Shown: piece after piece, positions 34,775-41,167 of the stretch
Layout: every line of letters begins with the position of its first letter
Position numbering within the stretch: position 1 is the stretch's first letter
Assembly: GCA_018399955.1 (NCBI GenBank)
Contig: JAGYNO010000009.1
Location: 1-41,167, forward strand
Length of the DNA: 41,167 nt
DNA from: Halanaerobium sp.
GTDB lineage: Bacteria; Bacillota; Halanaerobiia; Halanaerobiales; Halanaerobiaceae
Direction: 5' to 3'
Translations under genes and position numbers: made by a program
The notes under the pieces: generated by a model
Told to the model about the DNA's origin: nothing
What the model saw: the letters and a program-made list of their open reading frames with translations, nothing else
The model's database searches: none

Positions 34775-34803
34775 ATTATAGAACAAATGTTTTTATTTTG
34801 CAA
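34775..34803 (-). promoter_or_regulatory. recA promoter with LexA box in the spacer
   Basis: TTGCAA (34803-34798) and TATAAT (34780-34775) are 17 bases apart. GAACaaatGTTT at 34781-34792 matches the GAAC-N4-GTTY LexA-box form and fills most of the spacer. LexA should therefore repress recA directly. Confidence 0.85.
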
Positions 34804-34806
34804 ATT

Positions 34807-35361
34807 TTATTTCAATTTTTTGGTAAATAATTCAATATATTCTGGGCCATCACTGCTCAATCTGCTTTCATATAGGCTAAATGAGTCAATATATGAAAAA
34901 ATATTTATGAAATCATTTTTCAAAAAATTAGATTTAATATTAATTTCTCCATTATTTTTACTGCGGGCGAGAGTAAGATGAGGAATGAATTTCCTCTGAT
35001 CTTTTTCAAAATCAAGTTTAGCCATTTCAATTTCTATGATATGGTTTAACTCTTTAAGAAATTCGCTCCCTTTAGCTGTTTTAAGATAAATTACCTTAGC
35101 TGCTTTTAGATTTGGAAAAGCATCAATTTTGCTAAACTGAATATAATTAATTTCAGATTTTATATTTATATTTTCCAGTTTTTCAATGATCAGCTTCTTT
35201 TTTTCTTTTTCACATTCTCCTAAAAATTTGATTGTCAGATGCCAGTTTTCTTTAGCAGCCCATTTTAAATCCGAGTTAAAAGCTTTTTTCAAAATCTTTA
35301 CTTTTCTATTGATTAGTTTTCTGCTTCTCTCACTTATATCTACTGCGATAAAAAGACGCAT
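34807..35361 (-). CDS. thpR: RNA 2',3'-cyclic phosphodiesterase ThpR
   Basis: This 184-residue protein belongs to the 2H phosphoesterase family, once called 2'-5' RNA ligase. The two HxTx motifs that form the active site are HLTI (41-44) and HLTL (128-131). It hydrolyses 2',3'-cyclic ends on RNA; its natural RNA is unknown. It is the last gene of the cinA-TPR-thpR run, 33 bases after the TPR gene. Its stop lies within the recA promoter region, so recA may also receive read-through transcription. Confidence 0.92.
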   Translation of the reverse strand: MRLFIAVDISERSRKLINRKVKILKKAFNSDLKWAAKENWHLTIKFLGECEKEKKKLIIEKLENINIKSEINYIQFSKIDAFPNLKAAKVIYLKTAKGSEFLKELNHIIEIEMAKLDFEKDQRKFIPHLTLARSKNNGEINIKSNFLKNDFINIFSYIDSFSLYESRLSSDGPEYIELFTKKLK

Positions 35362-35394
35362 TAAATTAACACCTCTATTTAAGTTTAAATAAAA

Positions 35395-36585
35395 TTATCT
35401 TGCTTCAATGATATCAAGCAGTTCTCTAGCTTCACTATATGTGTCAGCAATGTGCAGTGCTTTTCTCAATTGAGCACGAGCAGCTTCGTACATTTCTGCC
35501 CTGTAATAAGCAAGCCCTAAATAATAACGGCTTTCTGCATATTCCTCATTTTTTTCAACCGCCATCAAAAAACTGGAAATTGCATTATAATAATCTTCCT
35601 TTTCCAGGTGAATCTGGCCTTCAGTTAAATATGCCTTTACATAATTCGGATTATTTTGCAAAGCTTCACTTAAATAATTAAAAGCTCGATTATATTCTTT
35701 TCTTTCTTTATTAACCAGACCAAGCAGATAATAACTATAATATCCTTTTGGGTTCAATTCTACCGCTTTAAGCAGTGAATTTTCGGCCAGACTATAATTT
35801 TTTAAGGCAAGATAGCTTTCGGCTAAACCGATATGATAGGCAGTAAAATTTGGCTGCATCTTTATGCCCTGTTTATAGATATCAACAGCTGAATTGTACT
35901 GTTCTAAATCATAGTAAAGATTAGCTAGATTTAAATAAATGGCTCCTCCAGCAATATCTTGTCTCAAGGCTGTTTCATAATATTCTACTGCTTTATTTAA
36001 ATTGCCCTTTTGCTGCATTATATCAGCAATATTTATATAATCTTCTGGGATTGGATTACTATCAATTATTTCGAGATAGATAGATTCTGCTTTATCTAAT
36101 TTTCCTAATTCTCTGTAGACATAAGCATAATCTCTTTTAAAAGCAGTTTGGTTAAAACCCAGCTCAGATGTCTTAGCGAAATATTTTAAAGCTCTATTTA
36201 AATCAGCACTATCAAAATATCCATCTTGATTTAAAAATAACTTCCCTATCTTCCAGTAAAGCCTGCCTGATTGATAATTCATTTCTTCAAGTTCACTTAA
36301 ATTATTTAAAGCAGTACCTGTGTCATAATTATTAACTGCTGTAAGTGCAGAATAATATAAAGCATCTGTTCTTAATTGAGCATCTAAATTATCAAACTCC
36401 AAAAGTTGAGCAAAAAGTTCAGCTGCACTGCTGTAATCTGCCTCAAAGTAATAATTCACTGCTTCAGAGAATAAATCACTTGGGTTTTGAACATTATTCT
36501 CTACTGCCACTGCAGCATCACAAGTTAATGTAAGCGGTATTAATAAAAGTAAAAGAATAATTAATAGTCTAGTTTTTTTTAGCAT
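35395..36585 (-). CDS. Exported TPR-repeat protein
   Basis: This 396-residue protein has a signal peptide (about 1-28, LLIILLLLLIPLTLTCDAAVA). A potential lipobox-like LTCD is present but not a clear consensus. A string of TPR repeats follows (from about 35 to 390), the clearest near 195-330 (such as YINIADIMQQKGNLNKAVEYY and AYHIGLAESYLALKNYSLAENS). Such proteins are scaffolds and the partner is unknown. It lies between cinA and thpR with short gaps of 32-33 bases, so it is co-transcribed with both. Why an exported scaffold is there is not clear. Confidence 0.82.
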   Translation of the reverse strand: MLKKTRLLIILLLLLIPLTLTCDAAVAVENNVQNPSDLFSEAVNYYFEADYSSAAELFAQLLEFDNLDAQLRTDALYYSALTAVNNYDTGTALNNLSELEEMNYQSGRLYWKIGKLFLNQDGYFDSADLNRALKYFAKTSELGFNQTAFKRDYAYVYRELGKLDKAESIYLEIIDSNPIPEDYINIADIMQQKGNLNKAVEYYETALRQDIAGGAIYLNLANLYYDLEQYNSAVDIYKQGIKMQPNFTAYHIGLAESYLALKNYSLAENSLLKAVELNPKGYYSYYLLGLVNKERKEYNRAFNYLSEALQNNPNYVKAYLTEGQIHLEKEDYYNAISSFLMAVEKNEEYAESRYYLGLAYYRAEMYEAARAQLRKALHIADTYSEARELLDIIEAR

Positions 36586-36617
36586 ATTTCCTCCCCTAAT
36601 TTGCCTTTAAATAAATC

Positions 36618-37853
36618 TTAATTATTTTTTAAAAGCTTAATAATTTCAAATAAAATTATCTGAGATGCATAAAATCTATTTAAATCCCGGCCGTAATTTT
36701 TATGCAGCTCTATGTGTTTAATTATATCTTTAAATTTAACTGCAAGGTGCATTGTTCCTGCTTTTTTCCCTTCCAGACTTCCTGGGCCGGCTGCCCCACT
36801 TGCAGCTGCAGCAATATCACTTTTAAAAATATCAGCGGTATTGACTGCCATAGCCTCTACACACTCTCTGCTGACTGCACCATGTTTTTTTATTGTTTCT
36901 TGATCAACATTTAATACTTCAGTTTTTATTTGATTATTATATGCAATTATTGAACCTCTAAAATACTTAGAACTTCCTTCTTTTTGAGTTAATCTTTCAG
37001 CAATTAAGCCACCCGTAAAAGATTCGGCTGTAGATATACTCAACCCGCTTTTAGTTATCTCATCAAAAAAAACATCTAATATTTCACGGCTGTCAGAGCT
37101 TATCAAAAATTCATTAAAATTTTCTACCATTATTTTATCTGCTTCTAAAAGAATATTTTCTATCTGATTTTCCTCTGCTCTTTCTGTTGTGCTTTTAAGA
37201 CGCATTTTGACCTGGCCTTTAGCAGCCTGATAACTAATAGCGAGCCTATCGTCAAAATCAAGCTCTTTAACCCTGTTTTCAAGTGAGGATTCACCTATTC
37301 CTATAAAATTATATTCTCTATAGAAGATTTTTTTATCAGAAAGATCAAGCAGATCGCTTATTATATATTTATTAAAAATAGCTTTCATCTCTCTGGGAAC
37401 ACCAGGAAGCAGGTAATATAATTTTCCATTTTCAGATATTTTCAATGCAGGAGCTGTACCATTATCATTGTTTATAGTTTCTGCTCCTTCTGGTACATAG
37501 GCCTGACGCAAATTGTTTTCAGTCATCTCATAACTTCTTTCAGCAAAAAAATCTTTTAACTTTTTTTCTATTTTCTTTGAATAGATAAGCTTTTTATTAA
37601 GAGCTTCTGCAAGTGCATTTCTGCTCAGATCATCTTCTGTAGGACCAAGTCCGCCCGTTATTATAATAATATCTGCATTTTCTGATGCAGTATTTATCAT
37701 CCGTATTATATCATCTTTTCTGTCATCAGAAAGATAAATCCCTCTAACTCTATAGCCTAATTCTCTTAAATTTTCAGCTATAAATTTTGAATTGCTGTCA
37801 ATTACATGGCCTGAGAGCAGCTCAGAACCTGTAGCTATAATTGCTGTGTCCAA
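36618..37853 (-). CDS. cinA: CinA-family protein with C-terminal nicotinamide-nucleotide deamidase domain
   Basis: This protein of about 411 residues has an N-terminal MoaB/MogA-like domain (TGSELLSGHVIDSN, ITGGLGPTEDD, LPGVPREM) and a C-terminal PncC-like domain (about 250-405, STAESFTGGLIAERL, SGAAGPGSLEG). The combined protein is linked to NAD salvage by removing damaged pyridine nucleotides, and was first named in competence operons with recA. I prefer TTG 37853, six bases after GAGGTG; the GTG at 37862 lies within that site. It starts the cinA-TPR-thpR run. Confidence 0.94.
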   Translation of the reverse strand: MDTAIIATGSELLSGHVIDSNSKFIAENLRELGYRVRGIYLSDDRKDDIIRMINTASENADIIIITGGLGPTEDDLSRNALAEALNKKLIYSKKIEKKLKDFFAERSYEMTENNLRQAYVPEGAETINNDNGTAPALKISENGKLYYLLPGVPREMKAIFNKYIISDLLDLSDKKIFYREYNFIGIGESSLENRVKELDFDDRLAISYQAAKGQVKMRLKSTTERAEENQIENILLEADKIMVENFNEFLISSDSREILDVFFDEITKSGLSISTAESFTGGLIAERLTQKEGSSKYFRGSIIAYNNQIKTEVLNVDQETIKKHGAVSRECVEAMAVNTADIFKSDIAAAASGAAGPGSLEGKKAGTMHLAVKFKDIIKHIELHKNYGRDLNRFYASQIILFEIIKLLKNN

Positions 37854-37885
37854 TTTATTCACCTCATTATTATTATATCATTTAA

Positions 37886-37916
37886 AGAAAATAAAATCGA
37901 CCACAAAGGGTCGATT
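37886..37916 (-). terminator. Terminator after pgpA
   Basis: On the minus strand ATCGACC pairs with GGTCGAT around a short loop, and TTTATTTTC follows. It separates rimO-pgsA-pgpA from cinA. Confidence 0.75.
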
Positions 37917-37923
37917 AAAGTAA

Positions 37924-38364
37924 TTATATAAAGTAAATTATTATTTTCAATACAGCAAGTGAAAAAACACCTGCAAGCACATCATCAGCCATTACTCCTA
38001 AACCTGATGGAAGTCCCTGTACTTTATCAATAATCCAGGGTTTTGTAATATCAAATACTCTAAAAAGTATAAAGCCGCCAATTAATACAGGAGCTGTAAT
38101 CTTTAAGGTATAAAATGTTAAGAGCTGACCTGCCATTTCGTCAATGACAATTCTTTTATCATCTTTAATTCCGGTCATCCGCTCTTCATAATTAGCAACA
38201 GCAATACCACCTATTATTAAAGCAGAAATTAAATAAAAATTGTTGAGAACTGGGAATAAAAAAACAAGAATTATCATAAGAAGTGATCCCCAGGTACCTG
38301 GTGCATATGGCAGGTGACCACTGTAAAAGCCGCTGCTAAAAAAATGATTGATTTTGTTCAGCAT
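37924..38364 (-). CDS. pgpA: Phosphatidylglycerophosphatase A
   Basis: This 146-residue membrane enzyme removes phosphate from phosphatidylglycerol-phosphate, the step after PgsA, to give phosphatidylglycerol. Family motifs are PGTWGS near the start, VIDEMAGQ near 73, FRVFDITKPW near 104 and the acidic end motif GVMADDVLAG. Hydrophobic segments span about 27-55 and 88-108. It lies 23 bases after pgsA in the same direction, so two consecutive steps of lipid synthesis are encoded together. A terminator follows. Confidence 0.93.
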   Translation of the reverse strand: MLNKINHFFSSGFYSGHLPYAPGTWGSLLMIILVFLFPVLNNFYLISALIIGGIAVANYEERMTGIKDDKRIVIDEMAGQLLTFYTLKITAPVLIGGFILFRVFDITKPWIIDKVQGLPSGLGVMADDVLAGVFSLAVLKIIIYFI

Positions 38365-38387
38365 ACTTTATCCTCCCAGCTGTGGAT

Positions 38388-38918
38388 TTATGAATAGTCA
38401 ACTTCTGCACCAGCAAAATATTTATAACCAGAATAAATTGTGATCAATACTGCTGCCCAGACTAGAGTCATAATTAGTGCATAAGGAAGGTTGATTATCA
38501 AAGGATCGATAATCAGTGCGATAACGGTAATTATCTGGATTGTAGTTTTAACCTTACCCCAGATACTTGCAGCAATCACAGAACCCTGATCAGCCGCTAC
38601 AACCCTTAATCCGGTTACTGCAAGACCTCTTGCAATAATTATAATAACCGGCCAGGCTGTAATTTTACCGAGCTGTACAAAAGCAATTAAGACACCATAT
38701 ATCAAAAGTTTATCTGCTAGAGGATCAAGTATTTTTCCGAGTGCAGTTATCATATCATATTTTCTTGCATAATAACCATCATACTTGTCAGTAAGTGCAG
38801 CTATTATAAAAAGAATCAAAGCTGATAAATCACCAACAAAATTATTCAAAAATAAAAGTATTATTATTACTGGAACCATTAAAATTCTTAAAGTAGACAG
38901 CTTATTTGGTAGATTCAT
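38388..38918 (-). CDS. pgsA: CDP-diacylglycerol-glycerol-3-phosphate phosphatidyltransferase
   Basis: This 176-residue membrane enzyme joins CDP-diacylglycerol and glycerol-3-phosphate. The CDP-alcohol phosphatidyltransferase signature is complete: D44, D47, G48, A51, R52, G61, D65 and D69 (in TDKYDGYYAR to GKILDPLADK). About five membrane helices surround it. AGGGGAG lies seven bases before the ATG, and the start overlaps the rimO stop by 17 bases, so the two are translationally coupled. PgpA, the next enzyme, follows. Confidence 0.96.
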   Translation of the reverse strand: MNLPNKLSTLRILMVPVIIILLFLNNFVGDLSALILFIIAALTDKYDGYYARKYDMITALGKILDPLADKLLIYGVLIAFVQLGKITAWPVIIIIARGLAVTGLRVVAADQGSVIAASIWGKVKTTIQIITVIALIIDPLIINLPYALIMTLVWAAVLITIYSGYKYFAGAEVDYS

Positions 38919-40236
38919 TTTTTATCTCCCCTTTCAGTTCATAGTGGAATGCTTCCCGGATAACAGCTTCGTAGATCCCCCCTATATTAAGATTTTGATT
39001 GATAGGAATATATATTAAATTATCTATCTCTGGTGCATCAAATCTAGATCTAGCTGTATAGTATTCTTCGTCTTTAGCTTCTATAATCACCTCTAAAGAC
39101 TTATCCAGCAAATTTTTGTTTTTATTTAAAGATATTTCGATTTGAATATCCATAATCTCATCTTTGCGCTTCTTTTTGACTTCAGCAGCTACCCTATCAG
39201 GCAGATTATAAGCTGCAGTACCTTCTTCTCTGGAGAATTCAAAAACTCCCAATCTATCGAACTCCATCTCTTTAACAAATTCTTTTAAATTATTGAAGTC
39301 TGCTTCACTTTCTCCCGGGAATCCGGTAATTAAAGAAGTGCGTAATTTTACATCCGGAATTTTATTTCTTATCATATTTATAATATTAGCGATATCTTCC
39401 TTATCTCCTTTGCGGTTCATCAATTTTCTTATTCTGCTTGATGAATGCTGAATAGGAATATCAAGATAATTACAGACTTTAGGCTCTTCAGCTATGGTTT
39501 CTATAATTTCTTCTGTTAAAAATTCGGGATAACTGTAAAGCACCCTGATCCATTCAATTCCATCAATATCAGCAAGTTTTCTTAAAAGAGGTGCTAATGC
39601 AGATCTACCGTAGATATCAACTCCATATTGAGCGGTATCCTGAGCGATTAATATCACTTCTTTGCTGCCTGATTCTGCAATATTTTCTGCTTCTCTTATA
39701 ATATCAGCGATGCTTCTGCTTTTCAATGGCCCGCGAATCTGAGGAATACTGCAGTAAGTACAGTTATTGCTGCAGCCCTCTGCAATTTTAAGATAAGAAA
39801 AAACATTGTTGTCCATCTGCCTCGGCAGTGAAGAACTATATTCAAATCCTGCAGTATCTATACCTCCAGAATTCTTACCCTTTAAACTATCTCTTACAAC
39901 ATCAGCTATCTTATCAAAGTTAGAGGTTCCTAAAACCGCATCAATTTCCGGAATGTCATTTTCTAATTGTTCACTGTAGCGCTGGGTTAAACATCCTGTT
40001 ACAACTACAGATTTACAGTTGTATTCATTTTTATACTCTAAAGCTGTCAGTATTGTTTCAATCGATTCTTCTTTTGCATCCTGTATAAAACCACAGGTAT
40101 TAATAATTATTACTTCTGCATCTTTGAAATTTTCTGTATATTTAAAATCATTTTCTTTGTTTAAAAAACCGTGCATATGCTGACTGTCTACTTCATTTTT
40201 TGGACAGCCAAGTGTCATTAAAGAATATTTTATCAT
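38902..40236 (-). CDS. rimO: Ribosomal protein S12 methylthiotransferase RimO
   Basis: This 444-residue radical-SAM enzyme adds a methylthio group to an aspartate of ribosomal protein S12. It starts KYSLMTLGCPKNEVDSQHM, the RimO form of the N-terminal cluster domain. The radical-SAM cluster is held by EGCSNNCTYCSIPQIRG, and a C-terminal TRAM domain follows. I use ATG 40236 because AGAGGAG lies six bases upstream; a longer frame to 40305 has no ribosome site and runs into a terminator. It heads rimO-pgsA-pgpA. MiaB at 14910-16250 is its relative. Confidence 0.95.
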   Translation of the reverse strand: MIKYSLMTLGCPKNEVDSQHMHGFLNKENDFKYTENFKDAEVIIINTCGFIQDAKEESIETILTALEYKNEYNCKSVVVTGCLTQRYSEQLENDIPEIDAVLGTSNFDKIADVVRDSLKGKNSGGIDTAGFEYSSSLPRQMDNNVFSYLKIAEGCSNNCTYCSIPQIRGPLKSRSIADIIREAENIAESGSKEVILIAQDTAQYGVDIYGRSALAPLLRKLADIDGIEWIRVLYSYPEFLTEEIIETIAEEPKVCNYLDIPIQHSSSRIRKLMNRKGDKEDIANIINMIRNKIPDVKLRTSLITGFPGESEADFNNLKEFVKEMEFDRLGVFEFSREEGTAAYNLPDRVAAEVKKKRKDEIMDIQIEISLNKNKNLLDKSLEVIIEAKDEEYYTARSRFDAPEIDNLIYIPINQNLNIGGIYEAVIREAFHYELKGEIKNESTK

Positions 40237-40275
40237 TTTTACTCCTCTTTTTGATTTAATTTCTTCTATAACTAG

Positions 40276-40297
40276 AAAAAAGCCCCTGAGGGCTTTT
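40276..40297 (-). terminator. tRNA-Pro terminator
   Basis: AAAAGCCC and GGGCTTTT form a perfect eight-base stem with a CTGA loop, followed on the minus strand by T residues. It ends the tRNA-Pro transcript before rimO. Confidence 0.8.
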
Positions 40298-40308
40298 AAA
40301 TACATAAA

Positions 40309-40385
40309 TGGTCGGGCTATCCGGATTTGAACCGGAGACCTCTACACCCCCAGTGTAGCGCGCTACCAAGCTGCGCCATAGCCCG
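40309..40385 (-). tRNA. tRNA-Pro (GGG)
   Basis: The acceptor CGGGCTA pairs with TAGCCCG and is followed by A and an encoded CCA. The D arm GCGC-AGCTTGGTA-GCGC, the anticodon loop CTGGGGG (anticodon GGG) and the T arm TCCGG-TTCGAAT-CCGGA are all standard. Confidence 0.95.
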
Positions 40386-40436
40386 ATGTTAACAAAAGAT
40401 ATTATATATAAATAAAGCTTTATTGTCAAGAAAAAA

Positions 40437-40730
40437 TTATTTTATAAAATCTAATTTTTTTAGATATTCCATCGTTTTATCGGGGTAATCAGTAACAACA
40501 AAAACTTCCTGTAATGATTCACTGTTTTTAGCAATTAATTTGATCCCACTTTGGGTATTATATTTTAACTGTATATATGCTGGAACTCCACTTCCCTTGC
40601 GTCTGTTAATACGGCCGGGAATTATGCTTTTTATCAATCTTGATAAAGCAATATCTTCTAACATCGGCAGTACATCTTCGATAATAGTATGTTCCTGTTT
40701 TATTTTATTATGACGATATTTATTAGCCAA
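40437..40730 (-). CDS. DUF2103-like small predicted metal-binding protein
   Basis: This protein of about 97 residues seems to match the DUF2103 family of predicted metal-binding proteins, based on the N-terminal KYRHNKIKQEH motif, the central SIIPGRINRRKG stretch and the YNTQSGIKLIAKNSESLQEVFVV end. The His and Glu residues of the first motif could bind metal, but no role is established. I prefer TTG 40730, about ten bases after GAGGA; the GTG at 40739 abuts it. It lies between tRNA-Pro and tRNA-Thr, with a TATAAT element at 40756-40751. Confidence 0.65.
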   Translation of the reverse strand: MANKYRHNKIKQEHTIIEDVLPMLEDIALSRLIKSIIPGRINRRKGSGVPAYIQLKYNTQSGIKLIAKNSESLQEVFVVTDYPDKTMEYLKKLDFIK

Positions 40731-40811
40731 GTTAACCACTTCCTCAACCCATTATAACATTCTTACATTAATGCCGCAAATAATGAAAGATTAAATAAGT
40801 ATCTAGACATT

Positions 40812-40837
40812 AAAAAAGAAGCCGAAATTTCGACTTC
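40812..40837 (-). terminator. tRNA-Trp/tRNA-Thr terminator
   Basis: GAAGTCGAAA and TTTCGGCTTC (minus strand) form a near-perfect hairpin followed by six T residues, just after tRNA-Thr. Confidence 0.82.
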
Positions 40838-40848
40838 CTAAATATCAA

Positions 40849-40924
40849 TGGAGCTGATGACCAGACTTGAACTGGTAACCTGCTCATTACAAGTGAGCTG
40901 CTCTACCAATTGAGCTACATCAGC
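40849..40924 (-). tRNA. tRNA-Thr (TGT)
   Basis: The acceptor GCTGATG pairs with CATCAGC, with T as discriminator and an encoded CCA. The anticodon loop CTTGTAA gives anticodon TGT. The D and T arms are regular. Confidence 0.95.
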
Positions 40925-40935
40925 ATATATATAAT

Positions 40936-41011
40936 TGGCAGGGGAGGCAGGACTTGAACCCGCAACCAACGGATTTGGAGTCCGCTACTCTGCCAGTTGA
41001 GCTACTCCCCT
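40936..41011 (-). tRNA. tRNA-Trp (CCA)
   Basis: The acceptor AGGGGAG pairs with CTCCCCT, followed by G and an encoded CCA. The anticodon loop CTCCAAA gives anticodon CCA. It lies 11 bases upstream of tRNA-Thr in one transcript. Confidence 0.95.
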
Positions 41012-41041
41012 ACACACTCAATTTTTAATCAAGCAATAACT

Positions 41042-41070
41042 ATTATAATAGAGTTGTTGTTTTAGGTCAA
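41042..41070 (-). promoter_or_regulatory. Promoter of the tRNA-Trp/tRNA-Thr unit
   Basis: TTGACC (41070-41065) and TATAAT (41047-41042) are 17 bases apart and about 30 bases upstream of tRNA-Trp. Confidence 0.8.
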
Positions 41071-41167
41071 ATTCAATTACAGCAAATATTTACTTTGAGG
41101 TAGATTTAAGTTGTCTATAATTGTAAATGCTCTAAAATAATCTTATTTACTCTATATTAATTACAAT

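Overview
The window looks like the chromosome of a low-GC, anaerobic, halophilic Firmicute with two membranes, most likely of the Halanaerobiales (Halanaerobium-like). This is inferred from gene content, not from a database search. Gene order is Firmicute-type: lexA with yneA/yneB, miaB-mutS-mutL-miaA-hfq, and cinA-recA-recX-rny-ymdB-spoVS. These sit beside genes that need an outer membrane: exbB, exbD, tonB, and a protein with an SLH domain, a coiled coil and a C-terminal membrane segment. A very acidic TonB linker and a rubredoxin fit a halophilic anaerobe.

Layout. 1-2958: the right part of an IS200/IS605 element (tnpA cut by the window edge, intact tnpB) that has removed the start of a CrtI-like oxidoreductase gene. 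3025-4911: a stand-alone trpB with its own promoter, and a flavin reductase-like gene. 4912-5227: a gene-free stretch rich in inverted repeats. 5228-7162: a divergent SOS module, yneB-yneA facing lexA, with LexA boxes in the shared promoter region. 7244-16250: a leftward repair and RNA-processing cluster, miaB-mutS-mutL-miaA-thioredoxin-hfq-TPR protein-uracil DNA glycosylase. 16389-22411: rubredoxin, a ClC channel and a divergent type II topoisomerase gene pair. 22556-30097: a compact leftward cluster that starts with a response regulator and histidine kinase and continues exbB-exbD-tonB, a large secreted cohesin-like protein, an SLH tether and a SleB-like hydrolase. It ends at a strong bidirectional terminator. 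30234-40236: spoVS, ymdB, rny, recX, recA, thpR, a TPR protein, cinA, pgpA, pgsA and rimO. 40309-41011: tRNA-Pro, a small DUF2103-like gene, tRNA-Thr and tRNA-Trp.

Together the window carries much of the SOS and mismatch-repair machinery (LexA, RecA, RecX, MutS, MutL, UDG, YneA). RecA and LexA/YneA have LexA-box sequences placed inside or against their promoters. It also carries RNA modification and turnover functions (MiaA, MiaB, RimO, Hfq, RNase Y, YmdB, ThpR). The most unusual part is the 22.5-30.1 kb cluster. It reads as one transcription unit that joins a two-component sensor, a Ton-type energy-transducing complex, a secreted multi-domain protein, a candidate outer-membrane tether and a peptidoglycan hydrolase, with no TonB-dependent receptor nearby. 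The ClC protein lacks both glutamates needed for proton coupling, and the topoisomerase A subunit lacks the GyrA box.

Start codons were set by Shine-Dalgarno spacing. Several genes then begin at TTG or GTG just downstream of an AGGAGGTG-like motif.
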